A program made the translations under genes and the position numbers. The notes beneath the pieces are model-generated. The model made no database searches. It was not told where the DNA came from and saw nothing but the letters and a program-made list of their open reading frames with translations. This document shows, piece after piece, positions 11,197 through 21,279 of a stretch of 64,000 nucleotides of DNA (position 1 is its first letter; each line of letters begins with the position of its first letter). The stretch is from Impatiens glandulifera. Taxonomy: Eukaryota; Streptophyta; Magnoliopsida; Ericales; Balsaminaceae. Location of the stretch: assembly GCF_907164915.1 (NCBI RefSeq), contig NC_061866.1, positions 27,483,905-27,547,904 on the forward strand, given 5' to 3'.

Positions 11197-11723
11197 ATTG
11201 ATAGGATCGGTGCAATCAATAGAGACGGAGTCTGACTATTGTTAGCAACTTCGGATAAACGGATTGATAGAAATCTTGTTAGGGATTAATATCACTTTCT
11301 ATTCTTCGTAAACCTTTACAAACTCTTGAAACAATTTTAGTGCGGAACTGTTTGTTTAGGTTTGAAGCTTTGAAACAATGAATGATGAAAGACAGAAGGT
11401 AAAGAATACAACAAGTTGTTTATGGATGTTTGGAGCTAACTCTCATACGTCACCCCTTCTTTCAACAACTGGAAGGATTTCACTAAACTTTTTTGAATTA
11501 AAAACAACTTACTGAATAGTTAACACTTTGTTGAACAAAACAAAACTCTGTTCAACTTACAATATGATCAATAATATCTCTCAGCTAGATAGTATTTTTG
11601 ATTCTCTCTTGAACTTAGAAAATGATGTACAATCAGTAAGTGCAAGAGTAAGCTTGTAAAGTTGTAGCAAAATGAGCAGAGTAACCCGTAGATCGAGAGA
11701 TTCGGCCGTTATCCTTGAGTATC

Positions 11724-11731
11724 TATTTATA
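11724..11731 (-). promoter_or_regulatory. TATA box in LTR of element A
   Basis: Minus strand TATAAATA about 1.1 kb from the LTR start, leaving roughly 450 bp for R and U5. Confidence 0.55.
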
Positions 11732-12059
11732 GTAGAAGGACACCAACGGTTGAATATTCTTCATGGACACTTGGCAAGCGTCCATTGGAAAGTCTCCACA
11801 GTACAAGAGTACAGCAGACTATGTGCTCATGGATCGTGGCCATACTGAATGGTAGTGTGTCGGATATCCTTCTAGAACTGTCATGTACTGAACAAGTAGT
11901 GGGAAAAATATTCGCATACGTGGCGTTCATTCATTTGATGCAAATAGGTGGCATACTAGACTGCAAGAAAGAGTGGAGCAGGAATAGCGTGCAGCTAGTT
12001 GATCGTGGGTGGACGTATGCTAACTTCAAACGGGTGCTGAAGCGAGGCATTAGACGTGC

Positions 12060-12650
12060 TCCATTAGACTGCCAAGTCTAAGGGAGTTAGACGTCAATGT
12101 CTAACAGTGAGTTCCATTATACTACCAAGTCTAATGGAGTTAGACTACAACGTCTAACTTTACATCCCATTAGACTACCACGTCTAATGGAATTAGACTG
12201 CAGCGTCTAACTACATATTACTTCAAACTAATCTAAAGGAGTTAGACGCCAACGTCTAACTACGTGTCTACTAGACTAGCATGTCTAACTACGTATTTGT
12301 TAGACTAACACGTCTAACTATGTATCGGTTAGACTTGCACGTCTAACTATGTATTTGTTAGACTGGCACGTCTAACTACGTATCTGTTAGACTTGCACGT
12401 CTAACTATGTATCTGTTAGACTAGCACATCTAATTACGAATCTATTAGACTGGCACCTCTAACTGCGTATCTTTTAGACTGGAACGTTTAACTACGTATT
12501 TGTTAGACTAGCACGTCTAACTACGTATCTGTTAGACTGGCACGTCTAACTACATATATGTTAGATTGGCACGTCTAACTACGTATCTGTTAGACTTGCA
12601 CGTCTAACTACGTATCTGTTAGACTTGCACGTCTAACTAGAAACACGTCT
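12060..12650 (-). repeat. Hairpin-forming minisatellite in U3 of element A
   Basis: About 18 units. From about 12,260 the period is a regular 29 bp of the form GTTAGACtngcacGTCTAAC plus ACGTATCT. Each unit has a 7-bp inverted repeat (GTTAGAC / GTCTAAC) around a 6-nt loop. Earlier units (12,060-12,250) are less regular. Confidence 0.9.
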
Positions 12651-12842
12651 AATTAGCATGCTTAAACCGCATCTAAGTTAGCTAGATCTGATGCACCTGC
12701 ATAAAAACAATTAGACAATTTAGCTTTATTCATAACTGAGATTTAATCACAGTTATAATTAAGTTTTAATCGTATATATATCATCAAAACAAAGTTGGCA
12801 TTGAATAGACTTATTCTCTTAACAAAATAATTTGACCTAACA

Positions 12843-13370
12843 ATTAATAGATTACCTTTCTCAAATCTCTCTTTTCTCTCCACAATATCTTCATTTTTCT
12901 GTAGAATCTTGAAATGCACTTGCCCTGTCATATCAATTAATTGATTGTCATTTCATTTCATTTATTTTTTCCTTTTTTCTTTTATTATATAAATATAACA
13001 TCTTTACAATACCAATGTTGTCACACCATAAAATATGAAGACGGTTCATAGTGATGTGAAAATTGCCTAAAAAAGTTTGTCGCTAACAAAATTCAGCAAT
13101 AACATAAACAAAGACATGATATTCAAACTCATTATTAGAGGAATACCAATAAGCTGTTTTTGGAAATAATATAAGATGAGATTATCCCAAAAAATATACA
13201 AATAATTAGTAGTGGATTAACAATCAACATGACAATCATACCAATCAATATCAGACTATGTGGTAAGAAAAGGGGGTGACAATGTCAAAAAAAAAATATG
13301 TAGCATGTGACTTTTTATGTCAAAAGATAATGTAATATTTGTTTGACAACTACCCAATAAATGGTAGTGG
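12843..13370. other. AT-rich intergenic stretch
   Basis: Between elements A and C. No coding, RNA or repeat signal that I can support. ATTAA directly after 12,842 may be the target-site copy of element A; its partner is outside the window. Confidence 0.5.
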
Positions 13371-13375
13371 GATAG
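13371..13375. repeat. Target-site duplication of element C, left
   Basis: GATAG here and GATAG at 18,139-18,143. Confidence 0.9.
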
Positions 13376-13538
13376 TGATAGAGATTAATCCCATGGTTAT
13401 TATTGATAAACAATGTTACAATATATACTAGTCAAAAGACTCTTAATAAGGTAAACCACTAATCTAGGAATCTAAACAAGGTAACCCACTAATCTAGGAA
13501 TCTAAACAAGGTAACAAGATATATACAATATACTAATA
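13376..13538 (-). repeat. 3' LTR of element C (163 bp)
   Basis: Same as the 5' LTR plus one extra 30-bp unit (13,464-13,520 region, AATCTAGGAATCTAAACAAG repeated). Minus-strand ends are TATTAG and CTATCA. Confidence 0.9.
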
Positions 13539-16500
13539 CACCCCCGCAGTCGAAACGGGAGATTCTCGGACGCTGAGACTGTCTCTGAAATCTTCAAATA
13601 GTATGCGCGGAAGTCCTTTGGTGAATATGTCAGCGATTTGAAAACGAGAAGGCATATGAAGAATGCGAACTTTACCTCTATCTACTTTTTCCCTTACAAA
13701 GTGTATGTCCATTTCGATGTGTTTGGTACGTTGATGTTGGACCGGATTTTGGGAGAGATAAATCGCACTTATGTTGTCGCAGTAGACCAGTGTGGCTTTG
13801 TCCAATGAGATACGAAGTTCTAACAATAAATTGCGAAGCCAACAGGATTCGGAGACAACATTGGCAACTCCTCTATATTCAGCTTCAGCACTAGAACGAG
13901 AAAGTGTGGATTGCCGTTTTGACGACCAAGACAGAAGATTATCGCCTAGGAAGACGCAATAGCCAGATGTAGAGCGACGGGTATCTGGACATCCTCCCCA
14001 GTCTGCATCAGTATATGAAACGAGTGTAGACAGTGAGGATTTGTAAAGATGAAGGCCATAGTGCTTTGTACCCTGTAAGTATCGAATGATTCTGTGTAAG
14101 GCAGCCAAGTGAGCCTCTTTCGGATCATGCATGTGGAGGCAAATTTGCTGGACTGCATATGAAATATCAGGACGTGTGAAAGTAAGATACTGTAGTGCTC
14201 CGGCTAAACTTCTGTAATGAGTGGGGTCAGAGACTGGTGGACTAGTTGATTTTCCAAGTTTGCCATTTGTATCGACCGGCGTTTGTGTTGATTTGCAAGT
14301 AGACATTCCAGCACGATCAATAATTTCTTCAGCATATTTCTTCTGACTAAGACAAAGTCCATCCTTAGTATACGATACAGCAACTCCCAAGAAATAGCTT
14401 AATTTACCTAAATCCTTCATAGCAAATTCTGCGCCTAAGCTTTTCATGAGAGTCTGACGTAACTGATCAGACGAAGCCGTAATGATAATGTCATCAACAT
14501 ACAAGAGTAGATAGGCAATTTCGGACCCATGTTGATAGATAAAAAGCGAATGATCAGTCGTGCTGTGTGTAAAACCGATTGTAGAGACAAAATCTGCAAA
14601 CCTTTGATACCAAGCACGAGGAGCTTGTTTTAAGCCGTATAAAGATTTGCGCAATAAACAAACATGGTCGGGAAAGATTTTGTCTCTAAAACCGAAAGGC
14701 TGATGCATGTAAACTGTTTCGTTGAGATTACCATGTAAAAATGCATTCTTGACGTCCATTTGGTGAATGGACCAAGACTTCGATAAAGCAATGCTCAGAA
14801 CAGTTCGTATGGTGGCTGGTTTGACAACAGGACTAAAGGTTTCTTCACAATTGATTCCAATCTGCTGAGACCTGCCATCACCAACAAGACGGGCTTTATG
14901 CCTCTCAAAAGAGCCGTCAGAGTTAGTTTTATGCTTAAAAATCCACATGCATCGTATAATATCAACACCCTGAGGACGCGGAACCAAGTCCCAAGTCTTA
15001 TTACTAATTAAAGCGTTAAACTCATCGTCCATGGCGGCTTTCCAATTCGGGTCTGATAAAGCTAACTTTGGGTTTTTGGGAATAGGCGATGGAGATGTGA
15101 GTGTGTTTAGATTGAAAATGCGTTTTGGACAGACAATCCCATCCATTGCGCGGGTTCGTATTGTCCGTGTTGGATTGATGATGGTTGGTGAATGATTTGG
15201 ACGGTTTGGTCTTGTGGACGGGCTGGTCGTGTTTGGGTTTGGGCCTGGTGAAGTGGTGATGGGTGATGGTGGGTTTGGTGGAGTGTGTTGAGTTGATAAT
15301 GGGCTCGGTAATGGAGTGTTGTTTGGTGGGGAAATGGACTCGGTGATGGGCGGGGTTTGGATGTGTATTGGGATGGTTATTGGTTCGGATTGAGATGGGT
15401 GAGTTGAGTTTGGGTTTTGGACAAGAGAAAAGGGAAATTTTGTTTCGTCAAAAATGACGTGACGAGAGATGATAAATCTTTTTGAGGCTGGGTCGTAGCA
15501 TTTGTAGCCGCGATGATTAGAGGGGTATCCTAAAAAGACACAAGGGGTAGAGCGTTTATGAAGTTTGTGAATAGTGGTTGGAGGAAGAAGAGGATAGCAA
15601 AGACAACCGAAAATTTTTAGGTGAGAGTAAGAAGGAGTTCGGTTATATAGAAGTTGAGTGGGTGAGAAATTTCGAATTTGTTTATTTGGAAGAATATTTA
15701 GGAGATAAGTGGTCATTTCGAGGGCGTGATGCCAAAAATTTAACGGGAGAGAAGCATGAGTAAGCAATGTTCGAATCATGTTATTTATGGTGCGTATTTT
15801 TCTTTCTGCTTTACCATTTTGAGGAGAAGTATAGGGGCAAGAGAGGCGAAATTGTAGACCATTTTTGTCACAAAATGTACGAAATTGACTGTTGTTATAT
15901 TCAGTTCCGTTGTCACATTGGATTGTTTTAATGGGCTTTTGAAATTGTGTTTGAATTTGATTTTGAAGTGTAGAGAAGACGGAGAATACTTGGGATTTGT
16001 TTCCAATTGGAAAAGTCCAAAGGAAATTTGTGTAATCATCAAGAAACAGAATATAGTATTTATGTCCATTTGTACTTAGCACAGGCGACGTCCACAAATC
16101 ACTATGAATAATATCGAATGGGGAAGTAGTATAAGAGACAGAATTGGTAAATGGTAACTTAACTTGTTTACCAAAGATGCAAGACTCACAGAGTTTAGAC
16201 CCTAAAACGGGCTTACAAGAAATAGAATTTGATTTATTGAGAGAATGCAAAATATCGACACCGGGGTGTCCTAATCTATTATGCCATAAATTTGACGAAA
16301 TTGCAGTAAACGAAGAATTAGTTGGGGGTTTTTGGCTTTGGCTCGACAGAGAGAGTGGGTAGAGATCCCCCGAGCTATTGTTCCTCATGATAACCTTCCC
16401 CGTCTGGAAATCCTTTACAGAAAAACCAAGTGAGTCAAATTCTACAGAGACGTTGTTATCACGAGTAAACCGACGAATAGATATAAGATTTTTAATGAGT

Positions 16501-17918
16501 TTGGGAGCATGTAGAACATTGTTCAGAAGTAAGGGTGGTAAGGGTGGTTTTAAGTTAGTTTTACCAATACCGCGAATCGGGATTTCCTGTCCACTCCCAA
16601 CAATGATATTTTTAACACAATTTAAATTAGAATAAGGCGAGAGACTACCTGAGTTGGGTGTCATGTGTGAAGTTGCTCCCGAATCCATGTACCAAGTATC
16701 GTCAGGCGGAGTAAGGGATAAAGTGTGCATCGCCTGATTGATATCGGTTGCAACGTAACTTTGGGGCTGCTGCTGGCTCGTCTCAGCCATGTAGGCCTGC
16801 TGTGGCCGAGAACCGAGTACGCCTGCTCCTGCTGTCCGAGTGTGTTGCTGCTGATAGCCAGAACCGCGCCAGGAGGCGCCTTGTTGCTGTTGACCAGATG
16901 CGTGCCAGGGGGCGCTTTGCTGCTGCGGCCAGATCTGTTGTGTCGGGTAGGGACAAGGGGGTGCTGTCCAGCCCGCAGGCGCCCACTGTGCCCATTGCTG
17001 TTGGCCAGGAGGTGCCCAGAATTGCTGCTGCTGGTGGTATGTGCGGCTGGTGTTGCGACCGCGTCCTCTGCCGCGCTGGCTGCGTCCTCGGCCCTGGCCG
17101 GCCTGTTCCTGCGCGCTAGAGGTGCCCTGCTGCTGCTGCTGGCCGGTAGCACGGGCTGATTGGCTAGAGTTGTTTCCGCGGCCTTGGCTACGATCGTCCG
17201 AGGCAATAAAAGAGGTGTTTGTGTGGACGAATTCATCCTTCCTTGTTTCAACAAGGAGCAAATCAGATCTAGCATCGTAGAAAGATGGGAGAGGCTTCTT
17301 TTGACCTATTATGGTGGCGATTGTTTCGTAGTTTTCATTCAAACCCCCAAGTAGACGCAACACCAGTCGATTTTCAGAAACGGGGCAATCAACATTAGCA
17401 AGTTGATCCGCAATCATCTTCAATTCAGTGCAATAAGCACTCATGTTTGGGAAATCATTGAGACGAATTTGAGAAAACCTATTTTCAAGATACATAGCGC
17501 GAGAACCTGTGTTATCTTGAAATATATTCGCTAAACGTTCCCAAGCCTGAGCAGCCGTCATACCAGGTTTTTGGATCGTGTTTAGTAGATCCTTGGATAT
17601 TGTTCCAAATATCCATTGCTTGACAAGGGCGTCAAGGCGTTTCCACAGAAGAGAGTCGGTCTCGGAAGATGTTGAAGGTGTTTCGGAGGCGTTGGGAGTT
17701 TTTGGTTTGAGATGTTCGTAAACATTGTGAATCAAGCAGTGGTTTTCGAGAAGGTCTGCCCAAGAGAGATATTCCTCGCTACCCATCTCTAGGGTGATAG
17801 GAATTATGGAGCGGAGATTGTTAACAGAGAAAGCAGAGTGGTATTGAGAAACAGACATGGTGGTGGGCGTCTGACTTTGATTGGAGGAGGAGTCTGAATT
17901 AGTAGGTGGGACAGACAT
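13533..17918 (-). CDS. gag-pol polyprotein of element C
   Basis: 1461 residues in one frame. Gag with a UBN2-type region (about 60-215). Then an RG-rich and very Q-rich linker (about 245-395) with PPCPYPTQ in place of a CCHC knuckle. Protease TWYMDSGATSHMT (about 408-420). Integrase zinc site HNRLGH...CESCIFGK and catalytic D, D, E in HSDLW (about 606), CDNGTEYN (about 671) and NGKAERK (about 705). RT with MDVKNAFLHG (about 1055) and YVDDIII (about 1141). RNase H with TDADWGG (about 1303), SSAEAEYRG (about 1347) and YCDNISA. All catalytic residues that I can check are present. The last codons (STAGVY stop) run through the polypurine tract, and the stop lies in the first six bases of the LTR. 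Confidence 0.95.
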   Translation of the reverse strand: MSVPPTNSDSSSNQSQTPTTMSVSQYHSAFSVNNLRSIIPITLEMGSEEYLSWADLLENHCLIHNVYEHLKPKTPNASETPSTSSETDSLLWKRLDALVKQWIFGTISKDLLNTIQKPGMTAAQAWERLANIFQDNTGSRAMYLENRFSQIRLNDFPNMSAYCTELKMIADQLANVDCPVSENRLVLRLLGGLNENYETIATIIGQKKPLPSFYDARSDLLLVETRKDEFVHTNTSFIASDDRSQGRGNNSSQSARATGQQQQQGTSSAQEQAGQGRGRSQRGRGRGRNTSRTYHQQQQFWAPPGQQQWAQWAPAGWTAPPCPYPTQQIWPQQQSAPWHASGQQQQGASWRGSGYQQQHTRTAGAGVLGSRPQQAYMAETSQQQPQSYVATDINQAMHTLSLTPPDDTWYMDSGATSHMTPNSGSLSPYSNLNCVKNIIVGSGQEIPIRGIGKTNLKPPLPPLLLNNVLHAPKLIKNLISIRRFTRDNNVSVEFDSLGFSVKDFQTGKVIMRNNSSGDLYPLSLSSQSQKPPTNSSFTAISSNLWHNRLGHPGVDILHSLNKSNSISCKPVLGSKLCESCIFGKQVKLPFTNSVSYTTSPFDIIHSDLWTSPVLSTNGHKYYILFLDDYTNFLWTFPIGNKSQVFSVFSTLQNQIQTQFQKPIKTIQCDNGTEYNNSQFRTFCDKNGLQFRLSCPYTSPQNGKAERKIRTINNMIRTLLTHASLPLNFWHHALEMTTYLLNILPNKQIRNFSPTQLLYNRTPSYSHLKIFGCLCYPLLPPTTIHKLHKRSTPCVFLGYPSNHRGYKCYDPASKRFIISRHVIFDETKFPFSLVQNPNSTHPSQSEPITIPIHIQTPPITESISPPNNTPLPSPLSTQHTPPNPPSPITTSPGPNPNTTSPSTRPNRPNHSPTIINPTRTIRTRAMDGIVCPKRIFNLNTLTSPSPIPKNPKLALSDPNWKAAMDDEFNALISNKTWDLVPRPQGVDIIRCMWIFKHKTNSDGSFERHKARLVGDGRSQQIGINCEETFSPVVKPATIRTVLSIALSKSWSIHQMDVKNAFLHGNLNETVYMHQPFGFRDKIFPDHVCLLRKSLYGLKQAPRAWYQRFADFVSTIGFTHSTTDHSLFIYQHGSEIAYLLLYVDDIIITASSDQLRQTLMKSLGAEFAMKDLGKLSYFLGVAVSYTKDGLCLSQKKYAEEIIDRAGMSTCKSTQTPVDTNGKLGKSTSPPVSDPTHYRSLAGALQYLTFTRPDISYAVQQICLHMHDPKEAHLAALHRIIRYLQGTKHYGLHLYKSSLSTLVSYTDADWGGCPDTRRSTSGYCVFLGDNLLSWSSKRQSTLSRSSAEAEYRGVANVVSESCWLRNLLLELRISLDKATLVYCDNISAIYLSQNPVQHQRTKHIEMDIHFVREKVDRGKVRILHMPSRFQIADIFTKGLPRILFEDFRDSLSVRESPVSTAGVY
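13539..13548 (-). promoter_or_regulatory. Polypurine tract of element C
   Basis: Minus strand TGCGGGGGTG directly before the LTR start TATTAG. It is also coding (Ala-Gly-Val). Confidence 0.8.
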
Positions 17919-17994
17919 TAGAAGTTTGTGCGTGAGGCAGCAAGGTGGGAGGAAGAGAAAAAAAATTCGATTGATGATCTTGAGAGGATCTTTA

Positions 17995-18005
17995 CTCTGA
18001 TACCA
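17995..18005 (-). promoter_or_regulatory. Primer-binding site of element C
   Basis: Minus strand TGGTATCAGAG begins directly after the 5' LTR (…CTATCA). It is complementary to the 3' end of initiator Met tRNA. Confidence 0.9.
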
Positions 18006-18138
18006 TGATAGAGATTAATCCCATGGTTATTATTGATAAACAATGTTACAATATATACTAGTCAAAAGACTCTTAATAAGGTAAACCACTAATCTAGGAA
18101 TCTAAACAAGGTAACAAGATATATACAATATACTAATA
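18006..18138 (-). repeat. 5' LTR of element C (133 bp)
   Basis: 133 bp, minus-strand ends TATTAG and CTATCA, followed by the target copy GATAG (18,139-18,143). Confidence 0.9.
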
Positions 18139-18143
18139 GATAG

Positions 18144-19243
18144 GACATAAATGCAAGCTTAAAGTATGTGAGAGTAAAATATTAAAAAGTGCCAGCAATA
18201 TTTCGGTTGAGAAGTGGGCTCACTCAAGAATTCACCATCATATTTAGAAAAACAAGTATTAGTGACAACAAGAGTGTGGAGTGTCTATGCATCCAACATA
18301 TTAACTCTATGAATATATAATTAGCTTGACTAAGAAACAACCAATAATGAATATCACAATGTCTTTAAGAGAAAAGAACTCACACAATTCAGATACGGTG
18401 GACATAAAATGAGATGAAAAATTACCGTAAATATAATATCATCCGTGTATATTAGTGATAATGTGAGATATCAAATTTGTAATATAGAGAGTGATTTATT
18501 AGATTTGAATTTAGTAAAACGAATGGATAATAGAGCAATGCATAACATGTAATGTCTGGTACGTGGTTTACTTGAGTCCATAAATAGTTTTGTAGACGTC
18601 ATACATGGTGTAGAAAATTAGGCATATAAATTCATGTGGTTGAATCATATAGAATTTTCAAGTAATGGATCATTATAAAAAATAATGCTTACATCAAAGT
18701 GGAGAGCCCAATGTCATGTAACAACAACAAGGGAGAGAGTAGTACAGATAGTACTAGGTTGGTTTGGCAACTGGACTAAATGTTCATCAATGTCAAATTG
18801 TTGATCAAAATCTTCGCAATAAGTCATGTTTTGAGATGTTCAATTAAACAACAACAAGGGAGAGAGTAGTACAGATAGTACTAGGTTGGTTTGGAAACTG
18901 GACTAAATGTTCGTCAATTTAAAATTTTTTATCAAAATATTCACAATAAGTCATGTTTTGAGATGTTCAAATAATCCATCAACTTTTTATTTGAGCTTAA
19001 AAATATATTTGCATCCAACCATATCATGAGTTTGAGTTCGCAAAATAAATACTCAAATGTTGTCCTGAAGATGACAAAGATAATAATTATATGCAGATGT
19101 CATGTCGGTTCTCTAAGGGCCTTTATTGGCCAATGACACCATGTAGGTCCAACACTAAAGAAGGATGCAAGGTTAATATTTAGATAATTAAATCGGTTTT
19201 TAGTGTTGGCTTTGACTATTAGAACTTTCTAAGAAACAGGTAT
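18144..19243 (-). pseudogene. Heavily decayed copia RT region
   Basis: On the minus strand scattered pieces of a copia RT can be read with many stops: a CEDFDQ-like segment (about 18,815-18,830 and again near 18,940), a YKTIYGLK-like segment near 18,575-18,600 and IYTDDIIF at 18,429-18,452. The order matches RT. A 127-bp tandem duplication (18,721-18,846 and 18,848-18,972, beginning ACAACAACAAGGGAG) lies inside. No LTR was recognised. Confidence 0.55.
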
Positions 19244-21279
19244 GAAGATATGAAACTCTAAAAAATATATTTACTAAAGATATTCAACATTTACAAACAA
19301 CCCTTATATATGAGTAATTAGTCTAGAAACTCTATATTACTTATACATACAGGCCCAAGCCCATTAATAATTAAATAAATCCTAATTGTATAAAAGACAA
19401 TAAAGGCCTACAATTTTCAATTTTCTGACAATCAATTCTTAAACTCACGATCTCCCCCGTAAGCTTGACTTGGTTCGATATTCTTCACGTTGAGCAGCTC
19501 TCGCATATCTACAAATTTGACTTTTGATAGTGCCTTAGTGAGAATGTCTGCACGTTACTCTCTAGTGCCTACGAACTTTACAACGATTTGTCGATTCTCG
19601 ATGCATTCACGGATGAAGTGGAACCGAGTGTCAATGTGTTTTCTAAATCCATGAAACATCGGGTTCTTTATTAATGCTATTGCGGACTTGTTGTTGACAT
19701 AGAGGGTTACCGGCCTCGGCTCGCATTTGAGCACCTCGCTCAACAAGTTTCTTAGCCAAAGTCCATAGCACGACGCTGCAGTAGTTGCCATAAACTCCGC
19801 CTCACATGAAGATAAAGCAACAGTTCATTGCTTTTGAGATTGCCAGGTGATCAGATTCCCGTTGAGATAAAACATCATTCCTCTAGTACTTTTTCTATGG
19901 TTTGTGTCACCAGTTAGGTCGTTGTCAGTAAAACCAACAAGTTCTTCAACTTCTCGTCCTCTTCTTAACTAAATCCCATAACTCATTGTTCCTTTCACGT
20001 AACGAAGAATATGTTTTATTGTCTGTTGGTGTAGAGTGGGAGGCTTCTTCATGTATCGACTCATTATGCCAACTACATAGGAGATATATGGTCGAATGTG
20101 CGTCAAGTACTTGAGACACCCGATGATATGTCTATACTCCTTCGGATCCACTATGCTTCCTTCCACATCCTTTCTAAGCTGCAACTTTGCTTCCATAGGA
20201 TACTTTCTCAAGTTACAATCCTCCATTGCAAATTGTTTCAACACCTTCTTCGCGTAAGCTTTCTACTTCACCTCGATGCTATCTTTCTTCTGGTCCACCT
20301 CGATACTAAGATAGTACGAGAGTAGCCCGAGATCACTCATCTCAAACTCCTTTATCATCTGTTTTTTGAACTACTCAACACCCTTGATGCTTGATCTTGT
20401 CACAATCAAGTCGTCGACGTATACGCCAACAATGAGTACTTCTTCTTCATGGTTTCTCATGTACACAGCCTGCTCTTGAGAACACTTCACAAAACCAAGA
20501 CTCATCATTCTCTTGTTAAGGCAAGTGTTCCACTCCCTTGGTGTTTGATGTAGTCTGTAGACAGCCTTGTATAACTTGTACACCATGTGTTATTTATTCT
20601 TGATGATTAAGCCTTTAGGTTGAGTGACATAGACTTCTTCTTCGATGTCACCATTGAAAAACACTGATTTGACATCCAAATGGTGAATCTCCCATCCACG
20701 GTGAGCTGCGATGGCAAGAATTATCCTAACTGTGTCAAGTTTCACCACCGATGCAAATGTCTCCTCAAAGTGAACGCATTACTTCTGCACATAGCCTTTT
20801 GCTACGAATCTCGCTTTGTGCTTGAGGATTTTGCCTTCGCTGTCTCTTTCAACTTGAAAACTCACTTTAATATGATGGTCTTATGACCAAGTGGTAAGTC
20901 GGTGAGCTCCCATGTCTTGTTCTTCCTGATAGACTCGAGCTCTTTGTTCATGGCCTCATTGCACAATTCTTCAACTACCAACTCGTGATATGTTGTTGGC
21001 TCGTTGGTGGTGAGCAACAGCAATTCATCAAGATCCATCAGGAAGATATGAAACTCTAGAAAATAGATATTTTCTAAAGAGGAAAAAAAATCTTGAGAAT
21101 CTTTAGTGTTGTATATTCAACATTTACAAACAACCTTTATATATGGTAATTAGCCTAGAAATCCTAAATTACTTATACATACAGGTCCAAGCCCATTAAT
21201 AATTAAATAAACTCTAATTGTATAAAAGACAATAAAGGCCTGCAACTTTCAATTTTCTAACCATCCATGCTTAAACTCA
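19244..21279 (-). mobile_element. Element D: internally deleted copia retrotransposon
   Basis: Left LTR 19,244-19,447 and right LTR 21,042-21,279 share GAAGATATGAAACTCT at one end and TTAAACTCA at the other, with moderate divergence and a roughly 35-bp insertion in the right copy. A polypurine tract (minus strand TACGGGGGAGATC) lies next to the left LTR. Between the LTRs there is only the C-terminal half of pol. The right LTR joins directly to the start of the RT domain, so leader, gag, protease and integrase are missing. Confidence 0.8.
19448..21041 (-). pseudogene. RT-RNase H remnant of element D
   Basis: Minus strand from 21,041: MDLDELLLLTTNEP, ELESIRKNKTWELTDLPLG, then YKAVYRLHQTPREWN, GVYVDDLIVT (about 20,400-20,430), KYLTHIRPYISY and an RNase H end with LYVNNKSAIAL and KHIDTRFHFIREC. 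Stops and shifts at about 20,860, 20,590, 20,340, 19,960 and 19,800 break the frame. The GVYVDDLIVT style differs from elements A and C, so D belongs to another copia lineage, probably Tork-like. Confidence 0.8.

Larger units (their letters stand above)
2707..12842 (-). mobile_element. Element A: decayed Sirevirus-like copia retrotransposon
   Basis: On the minus strand the order is LTR (12842 to about 11277), primer-binding-like site, gag, protease, integrase, RT, RNase H, a relic accessory ORF, polypurine tract and a 3' LTR remnant (2943-2707) cut by element B. The integrase tail (RVFRCKCF) and RT (YVDDIIFG) have the style of the SIRE/Maximus group. The two copies of the LTR end differ at roughly one base in ten over 237 bp, so the insertion is old. 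Frames are broken by many stops and shifts. A LINE sits within gag. The rest of the 3' LTR should lie left of element B, outside the window. Confidence 0.85.
11277..12842 (-). repeat. 5' LTR of element A
   Basis: About 1.57 kb on the minus strand from TGTTAGGT at 12842 to a CCTAACA at 11277, parallel to the TGTTAG...CCTAACA ends of element B. The inner end is uncertain by about 80 bp. U3 contains a large minisatellite, and a TATA box is at about 11,724. Confidence 0.7.
13376..18138 (-). mobile_element. Element C: young, structurally complete copia retrotransposon
   Basis: 4.76 kb with short LTRs, a GATAG target duplication on both sides, a perfect primer-binding site next to the 5' LTR, a polypurine tract next to the 3' LTR and one unbroken gag-pol ORF. 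The LTRs are identical apart from a 30-bp tandem duplication in the 3' copy that carries one base change. This points to very recent insertion. Short LTRs and a single ORF fit the Ale/Retrofit-type copia elements. It looks competent, but activity cannot be judged from sequence. Confidence 0.93.

Noticed and set aside
12060..12650. CRISPR-like array
   Set aside because: Units are contiguous without unique spacers and lie in a plant LTR; it is a minisatellite.
16725..17159. Plus-strand ORFs rich in Leu, Ala and Arg
   Set aside because: Antisense shadow of the Q/G/R-rich gag linker of element C; the composition follows from CAG-type codons on the other strand.
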